Source: WTFY01 sp965205685 (GTDB lineage Bacteria; Pseudomonadota; Gammaproteobacteria; UBA4575). From it: a DNA stretch of 64,000 nucleotides. The stretch covers positions 992,001-1,056,000 of the forward strand of contig OZ242174.1 of assembly GCA_965205685.1 (NCBI GenBank), in the 5' to 3' direction. Below, in pieces: positions 1-7,396 of the stretch; the first letter of the stretch is position 1, and the number at the start of each line of letters is the position of its first letter. The notes beneath the pieces are model-generated. The model worked only from the letters and a program-made list of their open reading frames with translations. It made no database searches and was not told the origin of the DNA. The position numbers and the translations under genes were made by a program.

Positions 1-1850
1 TGTTTCTGGGCCGGGGGTTTCGCTGGACCCAGAAACATACGCAGCGCCTGCGAGATACCATCCGGCCCGAGGTACAGCACTACGTGCAGCCAGGCGCGGC
101 GTACCAGTGGGCACGCCGCCAGGAGGTGGCGTGGGAGGCGAAACCGGTCCGTGGCTTGCTGGCCCGCATGTTGCGTCGGCAGGCTTGGTGGAATCCCTTG
201 GCCCCCCTGCCGGCAGTGGGTGGCAAATCCGCCCTGCACGCGGTTGAGCCCAACGAGCAGGATATCTGGATGGATCTCGGCGAGAGGGTAGGCCATACCC
301 TGGTCCTGGGTACGACACGTGTTGGCAAGACGCGGCTCGCGGAATTGCTGATCACCCAGGACATCCGTCGCGGCGACACGGTGATCGTATTTGACCCCAA
401 AGGGGATGCGGGCCTTTTGCGGCGCGTGTACGTGGAAGCCAGGCGCGCGGGCCGTGAAGGGGAATTCTACATGTTCCATCTCGGTTATCCCGAGATCTCG
501 GCCCGGTACAATGCCATCGGCAATTACTCGCGCATCACGGAGGTCGCCACGCGCATTGCCAACCAGCTGCCGAGCGCAGGTAATTCTGCCGCGTTCAAGG
601 AATTTGCATGGCGGTTCGTGAACATCATCGCCCGCGCCCTTGCGGCGCTGGGACGACGTCCGGACTATCACCAGGTGCGCCGTTACATCAACGACATTGA
701 GCCGCTGTTCGTGGAATATGCGAAGGAGTATCTCGCCCGTGAAGGGGATGAGAGCTGGCAGGACAAGGTGTCAGAGATGGCCGCCGGCATCAAGGAGCGT
801 AACTTGCCAGCCTCGCTGCGTGGTCGAAATGGCGAAGCGATTGCCCTGATGCGCCATCTGCAGGCGCAAGGCCATTATGATCCCGTGCTCGAGGGGCTCG
901 TCTCGGCTTTCAAGTACGACAAAACCTACTTCGACAAGATCGTCAGCTCTGTGGGCCCGCTAATGGAGAAGCTGACCACCGGAAGTATCGCTGCGCTTAT
1001 CTCGCCGGACTACCTGGACCCGCACGACTCGCGTCCCATATTCGAGTGGATGGACGTGATCCGCCGCAAGGGGATTGTCTATATCGGCCTTGATGCCTTG
1101 AGCGACACCACGGTGGCCAGTGCAGTGGGCAATTCCATGTTTGCGGACCTGGTTTCTGTCGCGGGCCAGATCTACAAGTACGGTGTGGGCGAGGGTCCCC
1201 CGAGCAGCACCCATTGCAAGGATCTGCCGACCGTCTCCATGCACGCGGACGAGTTCAACGAACTCATCGGTGAGGAGTTCGTACCGTTACTGAACAAGGC
1301 GGGCGGCGCGGGTTTCCAGGTCACGGCCTACACCCAGACCTGGTCAGACGTGGAAGCGCGCATCGGTAGCCGGGCCAAGGCTCGGCAGGTGGCTGGCAAT
1401 TTCAATACGCTGATCATGCTGCGCGTCAAGGAGCTGTCCACGGCCGAGATGATGACCGACCAGCTCCCCAAGGTCGAGGTGTTCACGCTGATGAGTGTTT
1501 CCGGCGTAGATGATTCATCGGATCCAGCCTCTGGCATCGATTTTCGCTCACGAAACGAGGATCGCATCAGTGTCTCGGAGGTGGCGATGCTGACCCCTGC
1601 GGAAATGGTGGTGCTGCCCAAGGGCCAGGCCTTTGCACTGCTTGAGGGCGGGCAGCTGTGGAAACTGCGCATTCCCTTGCCGGACAGCCGTGACGATATT
1701 GCGATGCCGGCCGCACTTGTCGAGATCGCCAACACGATGCAAAGGACGTATGTCACCAACGAGCAGTGGTACCGAATGCCGGTGCCGTGGTGGCAGGAGG
1801 GCGGCGAATCCCTGGAGTCGGGTGTCCCGCCGCCCGCTGGCAGTGAGTGA
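1..1850 (+). CDS. traD: Conjugative coupling protein TraD (T4CP), 5' end outside window
   Basis: Inner-membrane hexameric ATPase that delivers the relaxosome to the type IV channel during conjugation. A P-loop (GTTRVGKTR) stands near residue 75 counted from the GTG at 84, followed by the FDPKGD segment; a Walker B-like stretch (MHADEFNEL) is near residue 385. The reading frame is open from base 3 upstream of that GTG and encodes family-like sequence (LGRGFRWTQ), so the true start lies left of the window and the N-terminal membrane segments are missing here. It matches the TIGR03743-type TraD of PFL_46xx/ICE elements. The stop overlaps the GTG of the next gene, as expected in one operon. Confidence in the family is high. 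Confidence 0.93.
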   Translation, partial: FLGRGFRWTQKHTQRLRDTIRPEVQHYVQPGAAYQWARRQEVAWEAKPVRGLLARMLRRQAWWNPLAPLPAVGGKSALHAVEPNEQDIWMDLGERVGHTLVLGTTRVGKTRLAELLITQDIRRGDTVIVFDPKGDAGLLRRVYVEARRAGREGEFYMFHLGYPEISARYNAIGNYSRITEVATRIANQLPSAGNSAAFKEFAWRFVNIIARALAALGRRPDYHQVRRYINDIEPLFVEYAKEYLAREGDESWQDKVSEMAAGIKERNLPASLRGRNGEAIALMRHLQAQGHYDPVLEGLVSAFKYDKTYFDKIVSSVGPLMEKLTTGSIAALISPDYLDPHDSRPIFEWMDVIRRKGIVYIGLDALSDTTVASAVGNSMFADLVSVAGQIYKYGVGEGPPSSTHCKDLPTVSMHADEFNELIGEEFVPLLNKAGGAGFQVTAYTQTWSDVEARIGSRAKARQVAGNFNTLIMLRVKELSTAEMMTDQLPKVEVFTLMSVSGVDDSSDPASGIDFRSRNEDRISVSEVAMLTPAEMVVLPKGQAFALLEGGQLWKLRIPLPDSRDDIAMPAALVEIANTMQRTYVTNEQWYRMPVPWWQEGGESLESGVPPPAGSE

Positions 1851-2571
1851 GGCGGGACCAACAAAGCGGCACACGATCACCCGAAGGGGACTGATATCGA
1901 GAGGATTCGGTGTGCTGGCCCAGGCGCTGAAGTGGTTGTTGCTGGCCCTTGGGTTTTCAATCGCCATCGAGTGGGCGGGCATGGTGTTGTGGTGGCCTGA
2001 GCAGGGCATTGAGCACAGCCGTACGATGCTCTCGCGCGAGATTGGCTATCTTAGGACCGACCTGCGCCACAGCCTGGTGAGTTCCGATCCAGCGCGTTTT
2101 GCACGTGACATTGCCGACGGGACGTACCGCTGGCTGTTTGAGATGACAGGTGTGGATTCACTACTCCGCTGGCTGTCATCCAGCCCCGCCGAGACTGGAC
2201 TGCAAGCGAAGCTGCAACAGATGACCCGTCCCGCTGTAAAATTTATCATCGCAGCCATGCAGATCACTCAGGTATTCTCGGTGCGTCTGGCCGTGCTCAG
2301 CCTCGCGACGCCAGCATTCGCGCTGTTTGGCCTGGTCGCCTTGGTGGACGGGCTGGTGCAACGGGACCTTCGCCGCTGGGGCGGTGGACGGGAAAGTTCG
2401 TTCGTGTATCACTATGCCCGCCAGGCCGCGCTGCCTCTTGTGGGTAGCGCCTGGGTGGTGTACTTGGCACTGCCGTTCAGCCTGCATCCGAGCTATGTGC
2501 TGCTGCCCTTTGCGATTTTGTCTGCACTGGCCGTGGCCGTCACGGCACGCACGTTCAAGAAATACCTTTGA
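1843..2571 (+). CDS. ICE membrane protein, TIGR03747 (DUF4400) family
   Basis: Integral membrane component always found next to TraD in MPF-G conjugative elements; its biochemical role is not known. I place the start at GTG 1843, overlapping the traD stop, because upstream in-frame sequence is the shadow of traD; this gives 242 residues, normal for the family. Hydrophobic segments lie near residues 18-45, 135-165 and 195-225. The LALFxxG-type central membrane block and the YHYARQAALP segment before the last helix resemble DUF4400. It is part of the transfer operon. Confidence 0.85.
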   Translation: MSEAGPTKRHTITRRGLISRGFGVLAQALKWLLLALGFSIAIEWAGMVLWWPEQGIEHSRTMLSREIGYLRTDLRHSLVSSDPARFARDIADGTYRWLFEMTGVDSLLRWLSSSPAETGLQAKLQQMTRPAVKFIIAAMQITQVFSVRLAVLSLATPAFALFGLVALVDGLVQRDLRRWGGGRESSFVYHYARQAALPLVGSAWVVYLALPFSLHPSYVLLPFAILSALAVAVTARTFKKYL

Positions 2572-2749
2572 CTGGGCAGTCTTGAGGCCTTGCGAGGTGA
2601 TTCGAGGGGACTACCCATGTCCTCCTCGGGGATGGCCAGACCTGCAGGCGAGTTGCATCTTCAAGCCTCCTCCCCCGGCAACAAAACCCTGCATCCTTGG
2701 GGATGAATTTATCATGGTGTATCGCTTTTGCATGACACACCATGCGTCC

Positions 2750-3070
2750 ATGTACTCCACCTGTAGAAAATGCATGCAAGCAACCAATCTAGGGCTGCTG
2801 CTTGCACTTGGCCTGTTGTGGCCGAGCGCGCATGCTGATCGTGATGCAGAGCGCTCGGCCTTGGCGCAGGTGATCCATGAGCTAAATGCCGTGGAGGTCT
2901 TGATTGAGCAAGCCGCCTCGCAAACCAACCGGGATGCCCGTATTCGTTTTCGCTACGACTGGCTGCGCCAGGATCTCGAACGCATTCGCCGCGGGATCCG
3001 TGAGCATATCGATGCACCACGGGCACAGCCACGCACATTTGCACCATTGCGCGGCGACTACCGACGCTGA
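2750..3070 (+). CDS. RAQPRD-family ICE protein
   Basis: Small periplasmic protein of the TIGR01690 family, named for its RAQPRD motif; here the C-terminal part reads PRAQPRTF, with T in place of D. It has an N-terminal signal-like stretch ending in SAHA, then an alpha-helical body (ERSALAQVIHEL). The function is unknown beyond association with conjugative islands. The start is uncertain: in-frame ATGs exist at 2714, 2732, 2750 and 2774, none with a convincing Shine-Dalgarno; 2750 gives 106 residues. The C-terminus ends 9 bases before the next ATG. Confidence 0.8.
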   Translation: MYSTCRKCMQATNLGLLLALGLLWPSAHADRDAERSALAQVIHELNAVEVLIEQAASQTNRDARIRFRYDWLRQDLERIRRGIREHIDAPRAQPRTFAPLRGDYRR

Positions 3071-3079
3071 TGCGCACTC

Positions 3080-3310
3080 ATGACGGCAGCGCAGAAAGCG
3101 GCATTCCAGGCGGGTTCGGGCGTCATGCCTCAAACGCTTTTGACCGCGATTGCATCGGTGATCCTGGTGCTCGCTTTCGTGTGGATGACGTGGATTACGT
3201 TTGGCGTATTTCGTGCCTGGCACGGCGGGCAGGTCACGCTGTTCGATGTCATCTGGAGCGTGTTGCGCTCGAGTATCGTGCTCATGGTGCTGGGTTTTTA
3301 TCTGCGCTAG
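3080..3310 (+). CDS. ICE small membrane protein, TIGR03758 (DUF3262)
   Basis: 76-residue protein with two hydrophobic segments (about residues 20-43 and 52-74) and the short loop FRAWHGGQV between them, which is typical of the PFL_4701-like family. In MPF-G systems it sits just upstream of the pilin-like gene and is assumed to be part of the membrane-spanning pilus assembly machinery. Its length equals the family length and the gene order agrees. Confidence 0.85.
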   Translation: MTAAQKAAFQAGSGVMPQTLLTAIASVILVLAFVWMTWITFGVFRAWHGGQVTLFDVIWSVLRSSIVLMVLGFYLR

Positions 3311-3389
3311 CCGAGATCGGCTGCAGTCAATTATTTTCAAGGCGCTTTGGTATCTGTACCGGAGCATACATGATGTTGGAGGGCAAACC

Positions 3390-3743
3390 ATGAGGATGAA
3401 GAAGAATGTAAAGCGGGGCACAGCGGCTGTATCCGCAGCGGCACTGGCTCCAGTGCAATCATTGCAGGCCGCACTGCCGACCCCGGTCGCTCCGAGTACG
3501 GCCCCCGGAGCCGGGGACTGGCTCGGACTGATCCAGGGCTACATCAAGGACGGCGGGCTGGTGCTCGGTCTTGCCATCTCCGTGATGGGTTTTTTGTGGG
3601 TTGCTTATCTCGGCTTTGCCAAGCTCAACGAGGCCCGCCAGGGCAAGGCGGAATGGGCCGAGGTCGGCGTGCTCGCCATCGTCGGTGCTGTCGTGCTGAT
3701 TTTTGCGAGCTACCTCCTGTCAGAGGCCGCTGGCGTCATCTAG
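3390..3743 (+). CDS. ICE pilin-like membrane protein, TIGR03745 (DUF2976)
   Basis: 117 residues with a cleavable-looking leader (AAALAPVQSLQA) followed by two membrane helices around residues 50-75 and 90-112, the layout of TraA/VirB2-like pilins. The family is TIGR03745 in PFL-type elements. The ATG at 3390 is preceded by GGAGGG at a spacing of about 7 bases, so this start is preferred over the longer upstream reading frame. It probably gives the subunit of the conjugative pilus, although that role is inferred from position and size. Confidence 0.85.
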   Translation: MRMKKNVKRGTAAVSAAALAPVQSLQAALPTPVAPSTAPGAGDWLGLIQGYIKDGGLVLGLAISVMGFLWVAYLGFAKLNEARQGKAEWAEVGVLAIVGAVVLIFASYLLSEAAGVI

Positions 3744-3746
3744 GCG

Positions 3747-4127
3747 ATGGCGAACCAGGACGATACACTGCCCGAGCGGCTCAATGCAGAGCCAGCAATC
3801 TTCAAGGGCTGCTCCTCATCTGAACTCGGTGTCATCACGGGTGTCGCCGTGCTGGTCTGGTTGCCATTCTCCCTGCTGCTGGCTGGCCTGCTGGGTGCCC
3901 TGACCATGGGTTTCGGTCTTGCCGGGCTGGGGGTAGTGGTGACAGTCGTCATGATGGCCAGCCTGTTCCAGCGCCTGAAACGGGGACGCCCGGACGGTTA
4001 TTACCAGCAGCAAATATTGATCTGGATGTCGGACAAGGGACTGCGCCACGCACCCTTTGTCCGGCGAAGCGGCAGTTGGGACGTTGGAAGGACACAGGAT
4101 GCGGCGCTATCGCGCAGGGATCGATAA
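3747..4127 (+). CDS. ICE membrane protein, TIGR03750 (DUF3487), TraL/VirB3-like
   Basis: 126 residues. After a soluble N-terminal stretch (ERLNAEPAIFKGCSSSE) come two adjacent membrane helices around residues 28-48 and 53-72, then a basic C-terminal part with the conserved GRPDGYYQQ segment. The family is placed next to the pilin and is thought to act like VirB3/TraL with the VirB4 ATPase. Its end overlaps the next gene by 29 bases, which indicates translational coupling. Confidence 0.87.
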   Translation: MANQDDTLPERLNAEPAIFKGCSSSELGVITGVAVLVWLPFSLLLAGLLGALTMGFGLAGLGVVVTVVMMASLFQRLKRGRPDGYYQQQILIWMSDKGLRHAPFVRRSGSWDVGRTQDAALSRRDR

Positions 4128-4752
4128 TGTGCGCGCACACCTGCGCTCGCTGTGGGCTGTCATCCTGCTGCAGGTCGTAGTGATCCTGGCGCTGTGGTTT
4201 GGCTGGAGCCAGGCCCCGAAACATCTGGTCGTGCACATCCCGCCGGACCTTCGTTCCGGTGCGAGCCTGGCCTTCAACGAAGTGTCGACGTCCAACGTGT
4301 ACACGTTTGCCTTCTATCTCTTCCAGCAAATCAACCGCTGGCCCGATGACGGTGCCGAGGATTATGGCAAGGCGATTTTCCGGGCTTCTCCCTACGTGAC
4401 CCCACGCTACCACGCCGAACTCCTTGCGGACCTGGAACTGAAAGGCCGACAGGGCGAACTCGCGCGCCGCGTCCGAGGGGTGCAGGAGATTAGCGGGCAT
4501 GGTTACGAGGAGCGCCGTGTTGATGTGCTGGCGCCAGGAGTTTGGGTGGTATGGCTCGATCTCGAGCTGTTCGAGTCCGTCAAGGGCATGACCGTGAAGA
4601 AGACGTCCATCCGGTATCCCTTGCGCGTCGTGCGCCTGGACATCGACCCGGAAACCAATCCCTGGGGGCTGGCCCTGGACGGTTTTGCCACGGAAGGACC
4701 GCGTCGCCTGAGCGCGTCGGAACTTGTTCAAGAAGGTCAACAGGACGTATAA
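4099..4752 (+). CDS. ICE protein TIGR03746 (DUF2895), VirB8/TraE-like
   Basis: Bitopic inner-membrane protein: a short cytoplasmic N-terminus, one membrane helix (about residues 15-37, WAVILLQVVVILALWFGW) and a periplasmic domain to residue 217. This is the VirB8/TraE-like scaffold of MPF-G systems. The start at ATG 4099 is chosen because GGAAGG lies 8 bases upstream and because it removes an overlap-derived extension. It ends directly at the next ATG (4753). Confidence 0.87.
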   Translation: MRRYRAGIDNVRAHLRSLWAVILLQVVVILALWFGWSQAPKHLVVHIPPDLRSGASLAFNEVSTSNVYTFAFYLFQQINRWPDDGAEDYGKAIFRASPYVTPRYHAELLADLELKGRQGELARRVRGVQEISGHGYEERRVDVLAPGVWVVWLDLELFESVKGMTVKKTSIRYPLRVVRLDIDPETNPWGLALDGFATEGPRRLSASELVQEGQQDV

Positions 4753-5565
4753 ATGAAGCGTGTGCGTGCTGCTTGGGATGTGTTTCGGCAGGGTCTTCAA
4801 GTTTTGCTGATTTTCGCGATCGGGATGTTCGTGACCGATGTCCTGGCAGCGCCCGTAGAATGGATTGCATGGAAGAAAGTTCCGATCCGTGTGGAGCTTG
4901 CGGTCGGCCAGGAACAGCGCATCGATTTTCCGGGCAGGGTCCGTGTCGGGATCCCGGCGGCAGTTCAGCCCGTGCTACGTGCACAAATTGTCAGCGGCTC
5001 GGTCTACCTGCTGGCTTACGCACCCTTTGCCTCGAGCCGGCTCATTCTGCGAGAACCTGACAGCGGGCGCATCTATCTATTTGATGTCAGCGCCAGCCAC
5101 GAGGCTGAAGCCTCCTCCGCGATGCAGGTGTTCGTGCCAGACCAACTGTCGAACAGTGTGCAGGATGCACCGCCAGGAGAGGCCAGACCTGCGCGAGAAC
5201 CGGGTTACGTGGAATTGACACGTTTCGCGGCCCGGCAACTCTACGCACCTGCGCGCCTGGTCCGCGATACACAGGGATTCGTGCGGGTTGCTGTTTCACG
5301 AAAGCCTATCGCCTTGGTGCGCGGCCTGCCCATCGATGCCATTCCCCTGGTGGCCTGGCGAACCCGCAGCCTGTACATCACTGCGGTCAAGCTGATCAAT
5401 CGAAGCGACCAGGCACAGGATCTGGATGCGCGCACACTGCGTGGGACCTGGCTGACAGCGACCTTCCAGCACCACCGCCTGCTGCCCGCAGGCGACGAAG
5501 CGGACACCACGACCGTCTACCTGATCTCGGCGCGTCCGTTCAGGCTTTCACATGCGGGATTCTGA
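4753..5565 (+). CDS. ICE protein TIGR03749 (DUF3438), VirB9/TraK-like
   Basis: 270-residue exported protein: hydrophobic signal segment at about residues 14-32, then a beta-rich periplasmic body. It is the TraK/VirB9-type secretin-like partner in the outer-membrane core complex of PFL-type elements. Length and order (between the VirB8-like and VirB10-like genes) match the family. It starts on the base after the previous stop and ends 2 bases before the next gene. Confidence 0.87.
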   Translation: MKRVRAAWDVFRQGLQVLLIFAIGMFVTDVLAAPVEWIAWKKVPIRVELAVGQEQRIDFPGRVRVGIPAAVQPVLRAQIVSGSVYLLAYAPFASSRLILREPDSGRIYLFDVSASHEAEASSAMQVFVPDQLSNSVQDAPPGEARPAREPGYVELTRFAARQLYAPARLVRDTQGFVRVAVSRKPIALVRGLPIDAIPLVAWRTRSLYITAVKLINRSDQAQDLDARTLRGTWLTATFQHHRLLPAGDEADTTTVYLISARPFRLSHAGF

Positions 5566-5567
5566 AG

Positions 5568-6953
5568 ATGGCGGTCATATCCAACAGGCTCTTGCCCTTG
5601 CTCGCTGCAGGGGTCTTGCTGATGCTGTCGTTCGTGGGCCTGCGCACCTGCACGGGCGGCTCTGAATACGAAGCCATGCTTGAAAGTGTTCCGCAGGCGC
5701 CGTCCCCAGATGCGGACACACCGGCCGACACCATCAATACGCTAACAGCCAGCGTGGCTGCCATGACCACGGAAGTACAGGCGCTTCGCAAGGATAACGG
5801 CACGATTCGCAGCGAGAATCGAGAGCTCGCGGCCACCCTGGAACAGGTGAAGGAGAATGTGACCGCGCGCCTCAAGCAGGAACTGTTGCTGCGCGAGAAA
5901 GATCGTGCGTCGATGGAACGTATCAATGTCGATGCGCTGTCCTCGCTGACGGCACGCATGGATGCGCTTTCACAATCACTCTCAGATCCTGATACCTTGC
6001 CCCCGGGGCATGCTGTGCCGGTTGGTGCAGGTGTTGCCAGTGAAGGTGCAAACTCTGCAGCTACAGGACACCTGATCTGGACCGAACCACTGGACGCATC
6101 GACAGGCGGTATACAGGAAATGAACGATCCGAACAGCTTCCGGGAGAGGGCAGGCACGGTAGCCGGAAACGTTACGGCCTTCGCGAACGAAAGGGCGCTG
6201 GATGCAGATTTAGTATCCAGCGTGCAACCCGTATATACCGTACCGAGAAATGCGACCCTCATCGGATCGACGACAATGACTGCGCTGATCGGTCGTGTAC
6301 CGGTGCAAGGTGAGGTGCGCGATGCGATGCCGTTCAAGGTGATCACCGGCACCGAGAATCTTGCCGCCAATGGCATGACAGTTCCCGGCGTGCAGGGCAT
6401 GGTATGGAGCGGTACCGCGATCGGGGACTGGACCCTGTCTTGCGTTTCCGGACGCCTGGACTCGGTAACCTTCGTGTTCGACGATGGCACCATCCAGACG
6501 ATTTCAGCGGATGGCCAGAACGGCGGCGCGGGACAATCGCTCGGTTGGATCTCGGATGCACGGGGAATACCGTGCATCAGCGGCGAGCGAAAGACCAATG
6601 CGCAGGCCTTCCTCGCGCAGCGCATCGGAGTGATGGCGGTGCAGGCGGCATCCGAAGCCGCAGCCACGGCCGAGACCACCACGGACGTGAATGAGAGCGG
6701 CAGTGTGACCGGCAGCGTGACCGGAGATACCGGCGCCTACGTGCTCGGCAAAACCGTGTCCGGGGGTAGCGAGGAGTTGGCCAAGTGGCTCGCCGAGCGC
6801 CAGTCGCAGAGCTTCGATGCCGTGTTCGTGCCGGCCGGTGTGCGCGTCGCTATACATGTAGATTATGAACTCCCGATCGACCTGCACCCCTCAGGAAGGA
6901 AATTGGCCCATGAACTATCTCTTGCCCCTGACCATCACGCTCGTCTTGATTAA
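5568..6953 (+). CDS. ICE protein TIGR03752, VirB10/TraB-like
   Basis: 461 residues. N-terminal membrane helix (about residues 9-27), a long coiled-coil-like region rich in E, K and R (residues 60-140, for example NRELAATLEQVKE), then a periplasmic beta domain containing IGRVPVQGEV and NGMTVPGVQG. This is the TraB/VirB10-like energy-transducing scaffold spanning the envelope in MPF-G systems. The last 44 bases overlap the next gene, which has its own ribosome-binding site inside this gene. Confidence 0.9.
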   Translation: MAVISNRLLPLLAAGVLLMLSFVGLRTCTGGSEYEAMLESVPQAPSPDADTPADTINTLTASVAAMTTEVQALRKDNGTIRSENRELAATLEQVKENVTARLKQELLLREKDRASMERINVDALSSLTARMDALSQSLSDPDTLPPGHAVPVGAGVASEGANSAATGHLIWTEPLDASTGGIQEMNDPNSFRERAGTVAGNVTAFANERALDADLVSSVQPVYTVPRNATLIGSTTMTALIGRVPVQGEVRDAMPFKVITGTENLAANGMTVPGVQGMVWSGTAIGDWTLSCVSGRLDSVTFVFDDGTIQTISADGQNGGAGQSLGWISDARGIPCISGERKTNAQAFLAQRIGVMAVQAASEAAATAETTTDVNESGSVTGSVTGDTGAYVLGKTVSGGSEELAKWLAERQSQSFDAVFVPAGVRVAIHVDYELPIDLHPSGRKLAHELSLAPDHHARLD

Positions 6954-7335
6954 CCTGGCACTTGCCGGCTGCACCCCGGCTTCGAAGGACAGCATTCTGC
7001 CTCTGGATGGACCTTCGATGCAGGAAATCTACGCTGGCCACATCGAAGGGATGAGCGAACCTGGTCCGCAATACGTGCGCGGCAAACCCCGCCGCCGTGA
7101 AGTACAAAACGGTGAGGCGAGCTTGCACGGCTATACCCGGATGGCTGCCAACGAGATCGAGGCCCTGTTCGACCGCCTGCCCAATCCAATCCTGGTGATG
7201 TATGTCTATCCGCACCTGTCCAGTGTGACGGGCGCACCGGTGCCCGGATATGCCACCACATTCCCGATGTACGAACGGGTGGAATACGCACTGCCCGGTG
7301 AAGTCCAGAGCCGTTCGGCGAAGCCGGCGCATTGA
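6910..7335 (+). CDS. ICE lipoprotein TIGR03751, VirB7/TraV-like
   Basis: 141 residues with a lipobox (LALAGC) at the end of a short signal peptide, so Cys21 should be lipidated and the protein anchored in the outer membrane. The C-terminal part has the family segment NPILVMYVYPHL. It is the VirB7/TraV-equivalent lipoprotein of the core complex. ATG 6910 is preceded by AGGAAGG about 8 bases upstream, which decides the start inside the end of the VirB10-like gene. Confidence 0.87.
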   Translation: MNYLLPLTITLVLINLALAGCTPASKDSILPLDGPSMQEIYAGHIEGMSEPGPQYVRGKPRRREVQNGEASLHGYTRMAANEIEALFDRLPNPILVMYVYPHLSSVTGAPVPGYATTFPMYERVEYALPGEVQSRSAKPAH

Positions 7336-7396
7336 ACGGGTGAACATGAAGTCCTCGCCTGCTGGGAAAAATGAGAATTTGAGGAGGCCACTGACC